Source of the DNA: an uncultured Clostridia bacterium
GTDB lineage: Bacteria; Bacillota; Clostridia; Christensenellales; CAG-917
Length of the DNA stretch: 44,192 nucleotides
NCBI GenBank assembly: GCA_947383095.1
Contig: CANDBZ010000003.1
Span: 1 to 44,192 of the forward strand
Direction: 5' to 3'
A program made the translations under genes and the position numbers. The first letter of the stretch is position 1. The number at the start of each line of letters is the position of its first letter. The notes under the pieces are model-generated. The model was not told where the DNA came from. It did no database searches and worked only from the letters and a program-made list of their open reading frames with translations. Of this stretch, positions 15,085 to 22,489 are shown piece after piece.

Positions 15085-16347
15085 ATGGAGATAAAAAAAG
15101 TCGGAGTCGCGCTTTTGGGGCTCGGCGTAGTCGGCGGCGGCACGTATAAGATCCTGACGGAAAAGCGCGAGGCGATATGCAAAAGCGACGGAGTCGACAT
15201 AGAGATAAAGCGCGTGCTTGACAAAAACTCGGAGCGTATAAAGGAGCTCGGCATAGACGAGAGTCTTGTCGCGCGGAGCATAGATGAAATTGCCGCCGAT
15301 AAGGAAGTGCATATCGTCGCGGAGTTCTTCGGCGGAGTAGAGCCCGCGAGGAGCTTTCTCATAAGGGCGCTCGAGGCTGGTAAAAGCGTCGTCACCGCAA
15401 ATAAGGAAATGCTGTCCAAATGTTGGCACGAGCTCGAGCTTGCCGCTCGACGCGGAGGCGGCGGAGTTTATTTCGAGGCGAGCTGCGTCGGCGGCGTGCC
15501 CGTGATAAGGACGCTGACGGACAGCATGCAGGGCAATGCGATAACGTCTATGAAAGGCATCGTCAACGGTACGACAAATTATATTCTTTCGCGCATGAGC
15601 GACGAAGGCGCAAGCTATGATGCGTGCCTTAAGGAAGCGCAAAGGCTGGGCTATGCGGAGGCGGATCCTTCCGCGGACGTAGACGGCTTCGACTCGACTT
15701 ATAAAAACAGCATTTTGAGCTCGCTCGCATACCGTACGCGCGTTCCCGTCGACACGGTGTACAGAGAAGGTATTTCCGACATAGACGTCAAGGATATAGC
15801 GATAGGCAAGGATCTGGGATATACGATCAAGCTGCTTGCCGTCTCCAAATGCGCGGGCGGCGCTATCGAGGCGAGAGTGCATCCTGCGTTTTTGCCGCAT
15901 TCGCATCCGCTGTCAAGCGTCAAGGGCTCTTTCAACGCGTTGTTTTTACACGGAGACAACGTCGGCGACGTCATGCTGTACGGCAGAGGCGCGGGCGCGC
16001 TGCCTACTGGAAGCGCGATCGTCAGCGATATAGCTTTTGCCGCGGGCAAGGAGAGGCACAGACGGTTTGACTTTGAGACCGAAGAGGTCGACCGCGCGAA
16101 ATTCGTCGGCGATTTTTCCTGCGGATATTATTTGCGCGTGATAGCGGACTCCGCTTCGCTCGGCAAAATCATCGACGTGCTGCGCAGAAACGGCGTTTCC
16201 GATTGCGCGGTAAAGACCGTGGGCGAAAACGAAACGGTGTTTGTGACGCACAAAATAAAAGAGAGTGCGGCAAAGCGCGCCGTACGGGATATGGAGTTGC
16301 TGTCCGGCGTGGAAAAGGTTGCCGCATTGATAAGAATAGAGGACTGA
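15085..16347 (+). CDS. hom: Homoserine dehydrogenase with ACT domain
   Basis: 420 residues. Start ATG 15085 follows GGGAG by 5 bases. N-terminal Rossmann motif LGLGVVGGGTYKIL (about 11-24), the central substrate domain with ANKEMLS and KGIVNGTTNYILSRM, catalytic Lys/Asp region GFDSTYKNSILSSLA, and a C-terminal ACT-like domain (about 345-420, YYLRVIADSASLGKIIDVL) for threonine feedback. It reduces aspartate semialdehyde to homoserine, the branch to threonine and methionine. The aspartokinase gene is 15 kb away in this window. malQ begins 1 base after the stop, indicating an operon. Confidence 0.95.
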   Translation: MEIKKVGVALLGLGVVGGGTYKILTEKREAICKSDGVDIEIKRVLDKNSERIKELGIDESLVARSIDEIAADKEVHIVAEFFGGVEPARSFLIRALEAGKSVVTANKEMLSKCWHELELAARRGGGGVYFEASCVGGVPVIRTLTDSMQGNAITSMKGIVNGTTNYILSRMSDEGASYDACLKEAQRLGYAEADPSADVDGFDSTYKNSILSSLAYRTRVPVDTVYREGISDIDVKDIAIGKDLGYTIKLLAVSKCAGGAIEARVHPAFLPHSHPLSSVKGSFNALFLHGDNVGDVMLYGRGAGALPTGSAIVSDIAFAAGKERHRRFDFETEEVDRAKFVGDFSCGYYLRVIADSASLGKIIDVLRRNGVSDCAVKTVGENETVFVTHKIKESAAKRAVRDMELLSGVEKVAALIRIED

Positions 16348-16348
16348 C

Positions 16349-17887
16349 ATGCAAAAGAAGTTCAAGCAGTTTGACAGAGCATCGGGCATTTTGCTCAACA
16401 TATCGTCGCTTTCGGGGGAATACGGCATAGGCTGTTTTTCACACGACGCGGACGCGTTTGCCGATATGGCGGCGGATATGGGCTTCCATTGGTGGCAGGT
16501 GCTGCCGATAACTACTATAGGCTGCGGCAACTCGCCGTATTCGGGGCTGTCGACGTATGCGGGCAACCGTCTTTATATCTGCCCTGCGGAGCTGGAAAAG
16601 ATAGGCTTGCTTTCGCAGGAGGAGGTGCGGGCTTCGAAGTATCACGGCGAGCCTTACCGTACGGATTATGATTTTGCGCGTCTCAATACGGAGAAGTTTT
16701 TGAGGCTGGCGTTCTCGCGAATAGACGACGGTCTGCGCGCAGAAATAGAGGAATTTCGTCGGCAAAACGCGCATTGGGTGGAGGATTACGCGCTGTTTAT
16801 GTCTCTTGCCGCGACGCGCTCTACCGCGTGGTGGAGATGGGAGGACGGCTTGAAATACCGCCGTCCGAAGGACCTGCGCGAGGCGAGAGAGGAGCTTAAA
16901 GAGGATATAGACTTTTACGTCTTCGAGCAGTTTGAGTTTTTTAGAGAATGGAACGCGCTTAAGGCGCGCGTAAACGAGCGCGGCGTGGATATAATAGGCG
17001 ACTTGCCTTTTTACGTCGCTACCGACAGCGTTGACGTCTGGTCAAACCCGTCCGCGTTTCAGCTTGACGAAAATCTGTTGCCAAAGGCGATTGCGGGCGT
17101 ACCGCCGGACGCGTTTTCGAAAACGGGTCAGGTATGGGGCAATTGCTTATACGACTTTGAAAGCATGAAAAAGGACGGCTTCCGCTGGTGGCGCAGCCGT
17201 ATTTCCCATTGTCTCAAGCTGTACGACGCGCTTCGTCTCGACCATTTCCGCGCGTTTTACAATTATTTTTCCATTCCCGCGCGCGATTACAATACCGCGG
17301 CGAACGGGACGTGGGAAATGGGTCCTGCCGACGGTTTGCTTGACTTGGTGCATAGCGACCATCCCGACGCTTTGTTTATCGCGGAAGATCTGGGGCTTAT
17401 CGACGCCGATTGCCGCGAATATATCGATTCTACCGGCATTCCCACTATGAGGGTCTTTCAATTCGGCTTCGACGGCACGCCGAGCGTGCATTTGCCCTAT
17501 CGCTATGACGTCAACACTGTGGCGTATACGGGCACGCACGACAACACCACCACTCTCGGCTGGCTGTACGAGCTCAACGAGGGCGCGCGCAATTACGTCC
17601 TGAAATATTGCGGCTTCAAGGGAGCGGGCTGGGGCGCAGGAGGTCCCGACTGCGGCTCGACCAAGGCTATTGTGAAAACTATAATGATGTCGTCGTCAAC
17701 GCTTGCGGTGCTGCCTTATCAGGATATGCTCGGCTACGGCGGGGACACGCGTATGAATATCCCCGGCGTGGCGGAGGGTAATTGGACCTTCCGTCTGCCG
17801 TACCATCTCATGACGACGGTTGACAGGAATTATTTCCTCGACCTCAACAGCACGTACGGAAGATTGGGCAGGGGCTTCAAAAAGTAA
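16349..17887 (+). CDS. malQ: 4-alpha-glucanotransferase (amylomaltase, GH77)
   Basis: 512 residues, the usual bacterial length. Family features: ASGILLNISSLSGEYGIG near the N-terminus, WWQVLPITTIGCGNSPYSGLS, nucleophile Asp in ALRLDHFRAF, acid/base Glu in FIAEDLGLI, and the third carboxylate in GTHDNTTTLGW. It transfers maltooligosaccharide segments between alpha-1,4-glucans and works in glycogen or maltodextrin use. GAGG, 8 bases before the ATG, overlaps the end of hom. No other glycogen or maltose genes are present here, so its place in a coaX-hom unit is probably operon convenience. Confidence 0.96.
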   Translation: MQKKFKQFDRASGILLNISSLSGEYGIGCFSHDADAFADMAADMGFHWWQVLPITTIGCGNSPYSGLSTYAGNRLYICPAELEKIGLLSQEEVRASKYHGEPYRTDYDFARLNTEKFLRLAFSRIDDGLRAEIEEFRRQNAHWVEDYALFMSLAATRSTAWWRWEDGLKYRRPKDLREAREELKEDIDFYVFEQFEFFREWNALKARVNERGVDIIGDLPFYVATDSVDVWSNPSAFQLDENLLPKAIAGVPPDAFSKTGQVWGNCLYDFESMKKDGFRWWRSRISHCLKLYDALRLDHFRAFYNYFSIPARDYNTAANGTWEMGPADGLLDLVHSDHPDALFIAEDLGLIDADCREYIDSTGIPTMRVFQFGFDGTPSVHLPYRYDVNTVAYTGTHDNTTTLGWLYELNEGARNYVLKYCGFKGAGWGAGGPDCGSTKAIVKTIMMSSSTLAVLPYQDMLGYGGDTRMNIPGVAEGNWTFRLPYHLMTTVDRNYFLDLNSTYGRLGRGFKK

Positions 17888-17894
17888 AAGGCGT

Positions 17895-18380
17895 ATGATT
17901 TTGTTTTTCACCAAAGGCAGCGTGGACAGTGACAAGTTCGTCTTGTTCTGCTATAATCACTATAGAGACCTTATCGGCGACGAGAGCTTGCCCGCGCAGG
18001 TCAGGATCCTGCGTGAGGAAGGCTCAAAGCCCCGCTTCGATACGGACGAGGCGCATTTCAATCTGTCTCACTCCGGCGGGGTAGTTATGCTTGGCATATC
18101 TCACGCGCCGATAGGCGTGGATATAGAAAAGATGAGGGAGATAGATTTCAAAAAGTTCTCCTTTATCGACGCCGAAAGCGAGGAAGAGTTTTTTGAAAAA
18201 TGGACGGAGCGCGAAAGCTATCTCAAATGGACGGGAGAGGGCTTGCGCGCGCTTAAATGCGATATTCCCGACGGCGCGCATTTCGAGCATTTTCCCGTTT
18301 ATGACGGATATCATGCCTGCGTATGCGCGGAGGAGCAGAATATCAGGGCATACGATATCGACCCGAGCGCTATAGAATAG
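17895..18380 (+). CDS. 4'-phosphopantetheinyl transferase, Sfp-like, short form
   Basis: 161 residues from ATG 17895; the longer frame runs into malQ. The Sfp/PPTase core is present: RFDTDEAHFNLSHSGGVV, IGVDIEKMR (Mg-binding D and E) and the WTERESYLKWTGEGL helix. It moves phosphopantetheine from CoA to a conserved Ser of carrier proteins. It is shorter than Sfp (~224 residues): the N-terminal part is reduced. The acyl carrier protein gene starts 28 bases downstream, which is its probable substrate. AAAGG precedes the start closely. Confidence 0.9.
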   Translation: MILFFTKGSVDSDKFVLFCYNHYRDLIGDESLPAQVRILREEGSKPRFDTDEAHFNLSHSGGVVMLGISHAPIGVDIEKMREIDFKKFSFIDAESEEEFFEKWTERESYLKWTGEGLRALKCDIPDGAHFEHFPVYDGYHACVCAEEQNIRAYDIDPSAIE

Positions 18381-18408
18381 CTAAAAAATAAAACAGAGAG
18401 GTATGAAA

Positions 18409-18639
18409 ATGTTGCTTGACAAAGTGAGAGGACTTATTGCGGAGCAAATGGGGTTACCCGTTGACCAAGTGAAGGCCGAAAGCCGTTTTATCGAAGATCT
18501 GGGCGCGGACAGCCTCGATTTGGTGGAAATGCTGATGACCGTCGAATCGGAATGGGGGCTTTTGATCGACGATGACGATATGAAGCGTTTCACGACGGTT
18601 GAAAGCGTCGTAAACTATATCGCTGAAAAGACGGAATAG
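18409..18639 (+). CDS. acpP: Acyl carrier protein
   Basis: 76 residues, typical size. The phosphopantetheine attachment motif GADSLDLVEM has the modified serine at S35. Two ATGs lie close together (18403 and 18409). GAGAGG at 18396-18401 is only 1 base from the first but 7 from the second, so the second is chosen. ACP carries growing acyl chains in fatty acid synthesis; no fab genes are nearby, so a specialised ACP is possible. It is directly behind the phosphopantetheinyl transferase and ends the cluster before a strong terminator. Confidence 0.95.
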   Translation: MLLDKVRGLIAEQMGLPVDQVKAESRFIEDLGADSLDLVEMLMTVESEWGLLIDDDDMKRFTTVESVVNYIAEKTE

Positions 18640-18664
18640 TTTGTTTTATACGAGGGATATATGA

Positions 18665-18691
18665 AAAGAGCGTGCATTTTGCACGCTCTTT
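18665..18691. terminator. Bidirectional terminator between acpP and the lipid kinase
   Basis: A perfect 12-bp stem AAAGAGCGTGCA/TGCACGCTCTTT with a 3-base loop; T-rich on the right and A-rich on the left. It serves both converging genes. Confidence 0.87.
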
Positions 18692-18703
18692 CTGTTTTTG
18701 AAT

Positions 18704-19573
18704 TTATCTGAATACCTTCAGGGTGTTGGCAACCAGATGACAGTTGATAAATTTGCTTTCAAAGACCTCGCCGTCCGCCTCGAATTTGCTGTCGTCAAGC
18801 ACTTCTATCTTGACGGACTTGCCCTCAAACTCCTCCGCATAGGATTTGTGCACGTGCTTGCCCGTGAGGAAGCCGAGCAGGCGGAAGGGTATCATAGCCT
18901 TTTTCATTTCGTTTACCACGACGATACTCAATTTGCCGTCGTCGACAACCGCGTTGGGGCATATCGGCATGCCTCCGCCTATGCTGCGACCGTTGCCTAT
19001 GCCTATCATGAACACGCTTTTGTCCATGGGCTTGCCGCCGTCTATTGTCAGGCGAAGCTTGTGCCATCTCGTGTGAGCAAGCACATAAAACAGAGAAGCG
19101 TAGTATTTGACTTTGCCGTGGAAGGGCTTCATCTCCGCATATTTGAGCAGTACGTCGACGTCCATACCCGCGCCGAGCACGTTGAGACAGCGCCTGTCGT
19201 CAAGCTGAATGAAATCGATATACGTTTCGTTGCCTTTGAGAATGACCTCCATCGCCTCTGTCACTTTTTTGGGATGCTTGCTCGCGCTGACGAAATCGTT
19301 GCCCGTGCCGCAGGGCACAAAGCCGAGCGTGACGTTTTCAAAATTTTCTATGCCGTTGAGGACGGAGTTATAGGACCCGTCGCCGCCCAGCATGAGTATT
19401 TTGCTGTCCGGCACGGCGGAAATTTCGCGCGTTATTTGAGTGGCGTGCTCTGCATATTCCGTGCGGTGAACGACATATTCGATAGACTTTTCTTTTAACA
19501 TGCTTTCGACGGTTTCAAGAGCTTTCAGGCTTTTGCCCTTGCCGCCTTTTGGATTTACGATAATATGATACAT
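18704..19573 (-). CDS. Diacylglycerol kinase / YegS-BmrU-type lipid kinase
   Basis: 289 residues. The DAGK catalytic domain has NPKGGKGKS at 7-15, the nucleotide loop LGGDGSYNSVLNG (normally GGDGTxN) and PCGTGNDFVSA. The C-terminal beta-rich domain includes GNGRSIGGGMPICPNAVVDDGKLSIVVV. Bacterial members phosphorylate diacylglycerol or undecaprenol and recycle lipid intermediates at the membrane. It has its own promoter on the minus strand and the shared terminator at 18665-18691. DgkB and undecaprenol-type activities cannot be separated by eye. Confidence 0.92.
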   Translation of the reverse strand: MYHIIVNPKGGKGKSLKALETVESMLKEKSIEYVVHRTEYAEHATQITREISAVPDSKILMLGGDGSYNSVLNGIENFENVTLGFVPCGTGNDFVSASKHPKKVTEAMEVILKGNETYIDFIQLDDRRCLNVLGAGMDVDVLLKYAEMKPFHGKVKYYASLFYVLAHTRWHKLRLTIDGGKPMDKSVFMIGIGNGRSIGGGMPICPNAVVDDGKLSIVVVNEMKKAMIPFRLLGFLTGKHVHKSYAEEFEGKSVKIEVLDDSKFEADGEVFESKFINCHLVANTLKVFR

Positions 19574-19603
19574 AGCGTCTCCGTTGGGTTTGTTTGTGGT
19601 TTT

Positions 19604-19632
19604 ATTTTAATATCAACGGTTTGCGTTGTCAA
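19604..19632 (-). promoter_or_regulatory. Predicted promoter of the lipid kinase gene
   Basis: Minus strand TTGACA (19632-19627), 17 bases, TAAAAT (19609-19604), about 31 bases before the ATG at 19573. Confidence 0.75.
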
Positions 19633-19652
19633 TGAATTGAGGCACTTTAGCA

Positions 19653-19699
19653 AAATATCATACAAATTGTACGATAAGTCGAACAGTTGTATGATATTT
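19653..19699. repeat. 13-bp inverted repeat with a third half-site between pyrG and the lipid kinase gene
   Basis: AAATATCATACAA (19653-19665) and TTGTATGATATTT (19687-19699) are exact reverse complements separated by 21 bases. The loop contains TTGTACGATAA, a near copy of the right half-site. It lies 14 bases past the pyrG stop and about 20 bases upstream of the lipid kinase -35 box. It could be a weak A/T-rich terminator for pyrG or a regulator-binding cluster. Confidence 0.6.
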
Positions 19700-19713
19700 G
19701 CGTCGTATAAGAT

Positions 19714-21306
19714 TTATCTTAAGGTTTCTTTTGCCGCGGAGACAAAGGCCTTGAAAAGCGGGTTGGCGCAATTCGGTCTCGACGTGAACTCCGGATGGAA
19801 CTGAACTCCCACGAAAAATCTGTTCGAGTCCGTTTCGACGGTTTCGACGATATTGCCGTCCGGCGACGTGCCGCTTATGACAAGTCCTGCCGCCGTCAGC
19901 CTTTGGCGGTAATCGTTGTTGAATTCGTATCTGTGGCGGTGTCTTTCTTCTATCTGCAATTTGCCGTATGCATCCGCCATTTGCGTGCCCGCGAGTATGG
20001 CGCAGGGATACGCGCCAAGTCTCATCGTGCCGCCAAGGCGTTTGCCGTTTTGGTCGGGCATAAGGTCTATCACGCGCGCCCCGCCTTTTTCAAACTCGCC
20101 GCTTGTGGCGTTCTTTATGCCGGCGACGTTTCTTGCGAATTCTATCACGGCGATTTGCATGCCGAGGCATATGCCGAAGTAGGGGATATCCCTTTCGCGC
20201 GCGTATCTGCACGCCTCGATCATGCCTTCCGTGCCTCTTGTGCCGAAGCCTCCCGGCACGAGAATGCCTTGCGCGGACTTAAGCTTTTGAGCGACGTTGC
20301 CGGAGGTGATCTCCTCGCTGTCCACCCAATCGATCTCTACGTTGGTGTGACACGCGTAGGATGCGTGATTCAATGACTCGATTATCGAAAGATAGGAGTC
20401 GTGGAGCGAAACGTATTTGCCTACGATCGCTATTTTAGTCTTGCCCTTTCTCGTGCGTATATCGCGCACAAGCGATTTCCATGAGGAAAGATCGCATTTG
20501 TTTTTCAGCTTGAGAGCGCGGCAGACTACTTTGTCAAGTCCGTTTTCGTGAAGCATCAAGGGAGCTTCGTACAGACACCCGACGGTGGTGTTCGAGATGA
20601 CGCAGTCCTCCTTGACGGAGCAGAACAGAGCTATCTTTTTGCGTATCGCGTCGCCGCAATCCTCGTCGGAGCGGGTGATTATTATATCGGGAGAGATGCC
20701 CGTCGCCTGAAGCTCCTTGGTGGAATGCTGCGCGGGCTTTGATTTGTATTCGTCGGAGCCGCTGATGTAGGGCACAAGACAAACGTGGATAAACAGGCAG
20801 TTTTCTCTGCCGACTTCAGTAGAGAACTGACGTATGGCCTCCAAAAACGGCTGGCTTTCTATATCTCCGATGGTGCCGCCTATTTCCGTTATCATGACGT
20901 CCGCGCCCGTGAGCTCCGCGTTTTTGCGGATGAAGCTTTTTATCTCGTTTGTCACGTGCGGGATGATCTGGACGGTTTGTCCGAGGTATTCGCCGTTGCG
21001 CTCTTTGTTGAGCACGGTCCAAAACACCTTGCCGCTTGTCAGGTTGGAAAACTTTGTCAGATTCTCGTCGATAAACCTTTCGTAATGTCCGAGGTCGAGG
21101 TCGGTTTCCGCTCCGTCGTGGGTGACAAACACTTCGCCGTGTTGGGTGGGGTTCATCGTGCCGGGGTCTATGTTCATGTACGGGTCGAATTTTTGCGCCG
21201 CTATCTTGTAGCCCCGCAATTTAAGAAGTCTGCCCAGAGACGCCGCCACTATTCCCTTGCCGAGACCCGATACGACTCCGCCCGTAACAAAGATGTATTT
21301 TGCCAT
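19714..21306 (-). CDS. pyrG: CTP synthase
   Basis: 530 residues from ATG 21306, set by GGAGGA 8 bases upstream; a longer in-frame extension covers the leader terminator and is not coding. The synthetase domain begins with KYIFVTGGVVSGLGKGI, followed by KFDPYMNIDPGTMNPTQHGEVFV. The C-terminal class I glutamine amidotransferase domain has GICLGMQ with the catalytic Cys and FHPEF with the His. It makes CTP from UTP, ATP and glutamine. The leader carries an intrinsic terminator between promoter and start, indicating attenuation. Upstream on the same strand is the LeuB-like gene. Confidence 0.98.
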   Translation of the reverse strand: MAKYIFVTGGVVSGLGKGIVAASLGRLLKLRGYKIAAQKFDPYMNIDPGTMNPTQHGEVFVTHDGAETDLDLGHYERFIDENLTKFSNLTSGKVFWTVLNKERNGEYLGQTVQIIPHVTNEIKSFIRKNAELTGADVMITEIGGTIGDIESQPFLEAIRQFSTEVGRENCLFIHVCLVPYISGSDEYKSKPAQHSTKELQATGISPDIIITRSDEDCGDAIRKKIALFCSVKEDCVISNTTVGCLYEAPLMLHENGLDKVVCRALKLKNKCDLSSWKSLVRDIRTRKGKTKIAIVGKYVSLHDSYLSIIESLNHASYACHTNVEIDWVDSEEITSGNVAQKLKSAQGILVPGGFGTRGTEGMIEACRYARERDIPYFGICLGMQIAVIEFARNVAGIKNATSGEFEKGGARVIDLMPDQNGKRLGGTMRLGAYPCAILAGTQMADAYGKLQIEERHRHRYEFNNDYRQRLTAAGLVISGTSPDGNIVETVETDSNRFFVGVQFHPEFTSRPNCANPLFKAFVSAAKETLR

Positions 21307-21357
21307 AAATTTATCCTCCGTTGCCTGTTTTTTGTGCTTTTTTTGTTCAAAATTCCC

Positions 21358-21406
21358 AAAAAAAAGGCGTTTTTTTTTAGGGATGTCATCTCCTAAAGAA
21401 AAAACG
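21358..21406 (-). terminator. Intrinsic terminator in the pyrG leader (probable attenuator)
   Basis: On the minus strand GCGT6CT3AGG pairs with CCTA9CGC: 15 base pairs with one bulged C and a ~10-base loop, followed by eight T. It lies between the pyrG promoter (21471-21499) and the pyrG ATG, 52 bases before the start. No promoter is visible downstream of it, so pyrG transcription must read through. pyrG attenuation is known in Gram-positive bacteria, where CTP shortage adds extra G residues to a transcript starting GGGC. The predicted start here does not begin with GGG, so the sensing step may differ. It may also stop readthrough from leuA. Confidence 0.8.
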
Positions 21407-21470
21407 CTTTGCATTTTTATATTCGATTTTATGTTTTTGCCGGCGCGCGGCCTTTTCAAAAACAGGTATA

Positions 21471-21499
21471 AATTTATCACACGAAAACTCTGTTGTCAA
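21471..21499 (-). promoter_or_regulatory. Predicted pyrG promoter
   Basis: Minus strand TTGACA (21499-21494), 17 bases, TAAATT (21476-21471). The expected start is near 21464-21467, with initial transcript ACCUG or close to it, giving a leader of about 160 bases. The leader first forms a hairpin (TGUUUUUG pairing with CAAAAACA around a GC-rich core, roughly 21430-21463) and then the terminator. Confidence 0.65.
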
Positions 21500-21527
21500 T
21501 ATTATTCAACAAGTTTTTCGTTTATTT

Positions 21528-22475
21528 TCATGCGCGCTCTATTTCGCCCGTAACGAGCTGCGCGAACGTAGCGATATCGGTTTCTCCGCTCGCTTTTTCG
21601 GCGGCGGCTTCCACGGCGTTCGCCGCGTCGTCGCGATTGAGTGAGTGGCGCAACAGCATAGCCGCCGAAAGCGCAGCATAAAATCCCCGCTTCATGCCGA
21701 TGGCGCCGCCGCTCCAAGCGCCGTATATGCCCTGCGAGGTTTCTCCAAGCGCCGCGAACGCGCAAGCGTCGGGGGCTTCCGCCGCACAGGACAGCAGGGG
21801 ACATACAAACGAGCTCATCAGGCTGGGAGTGAGTATCACGTCAAAACGGGACGGGTTTAAAGCGATTTCCGTTACAGCCTCGTCCGCGAGCTTGTAGTCC
21901 GCTTGTACAAACGGATAATCCTCGTTGATGTCGGCGACTATCTTGCGCCACAGCTGCGAGGTTGTCAGCATGTCCGCGCAGTCTATAAGCGTTATCCTGC
22001 GGCGACGGCTTTGCGCCGCCTCATATGCGATCCTTGCGACGCGTTCTATCTCCAGTTCGCTGTAGCGCTCCGTGTCGTACGCTTCGCGGCCGAACGAAGA
22101 GTTGTTTGCAAAGCCGCCGCGCGCGACTGACGCGTTGCGTACGTCCGTGACGGCGAAGATATTTATGCCGCTTTTCGATAATGAAAATGCGCGCGCGTGC
22201 GCGTACAGCCCGAGAGAGCTTGAGAGGGCGGTCAACGCGTATTGCTCGGCAGAGTGCGGACGTGCGTAAAACAACACGGCGTCCGCGGCTTTCGCCGCGC
22301 TCTGCGACTCCTTGAAGCAGGCGCTGTCCGCGCTCCTTAAGCCGCTTATGTTCACGTCGTCGAAGGTGAAAGTGATAGAAAACTTTTTACCTGCCGCGGC
22401 AAGTATGGTTTTTGCGCAGTCTACGCTTTGAATACTGCCTTCATCGGAGATAAAGCAAACGATTTTATATGTCAT
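21528..22475 (-). CDS. LeuB-like (isopropylmalate/isocitrate dehydrogenase fold) protein lacking catalytic residues
   Basis: 315 intact residues, 14 bases downstream of leuA. It follows 3-isopropylmalate dehydrogenase along its length: AKTILAAAGKKF near 21-32, SLGLYAHARAF (normally LGLFANLRPV), DTERYSELEIERVARIAYEAA, ITLIDCADMLTTSQLWRKIV, NPSRFDVILTP and LSAAMLLRHSL. The active site is gone. The catalytic Lys of the DKANVL motif is C166. The two metal-binding Asp of FGDILSD are S222 and P226. The Tyr of GGIYFG is Ser (NSSFG). The substrate Arg before LGLFAN is Ser. The NAD loop HGSAPDIAG reads AWSGGAIGM. Only one family Asp (D198) and one Arg (R95) seem kept. It is either a non-catalytic partner or regulator, or a decaying gene kept open. 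Confidence 0.7.
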   Translation of the reverse strand: MTYKIVCFISDEGSIQSVDCAKTILAAAGKKFSITFTFDDVNISGLRSADSACFKESQSAAKAADAVLFYARPHSAEQYALTALSSSLGLYAHARAFSLSKSGINIFAVTDVRNASVARGGFANNSSFGREAYDTERYSELEIERVARIAYEAAQSRRRRITLIDCADMLTTSQLWRKIVADINEDYPFVQADYKLADEAVTEIALNPSRFDVILTPSLMSSFVCPLLSCAAEAPDACAFAALGETSQGIYGAWSGGAIGMKRGFYAALSAAMLLRHSLNRDDAANAVEAAAEKASGETDIATFAQLVTGEIERA

Positions 22476-22489
22476 ATTTGTCCTTTGCG

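Noticed and set aside
21307..21480. 58-codon N-terminal extension of pyrG
   Set aside because: It covers the leader terminator, and a good GGAGGA sits before the standard ATG at 21306.
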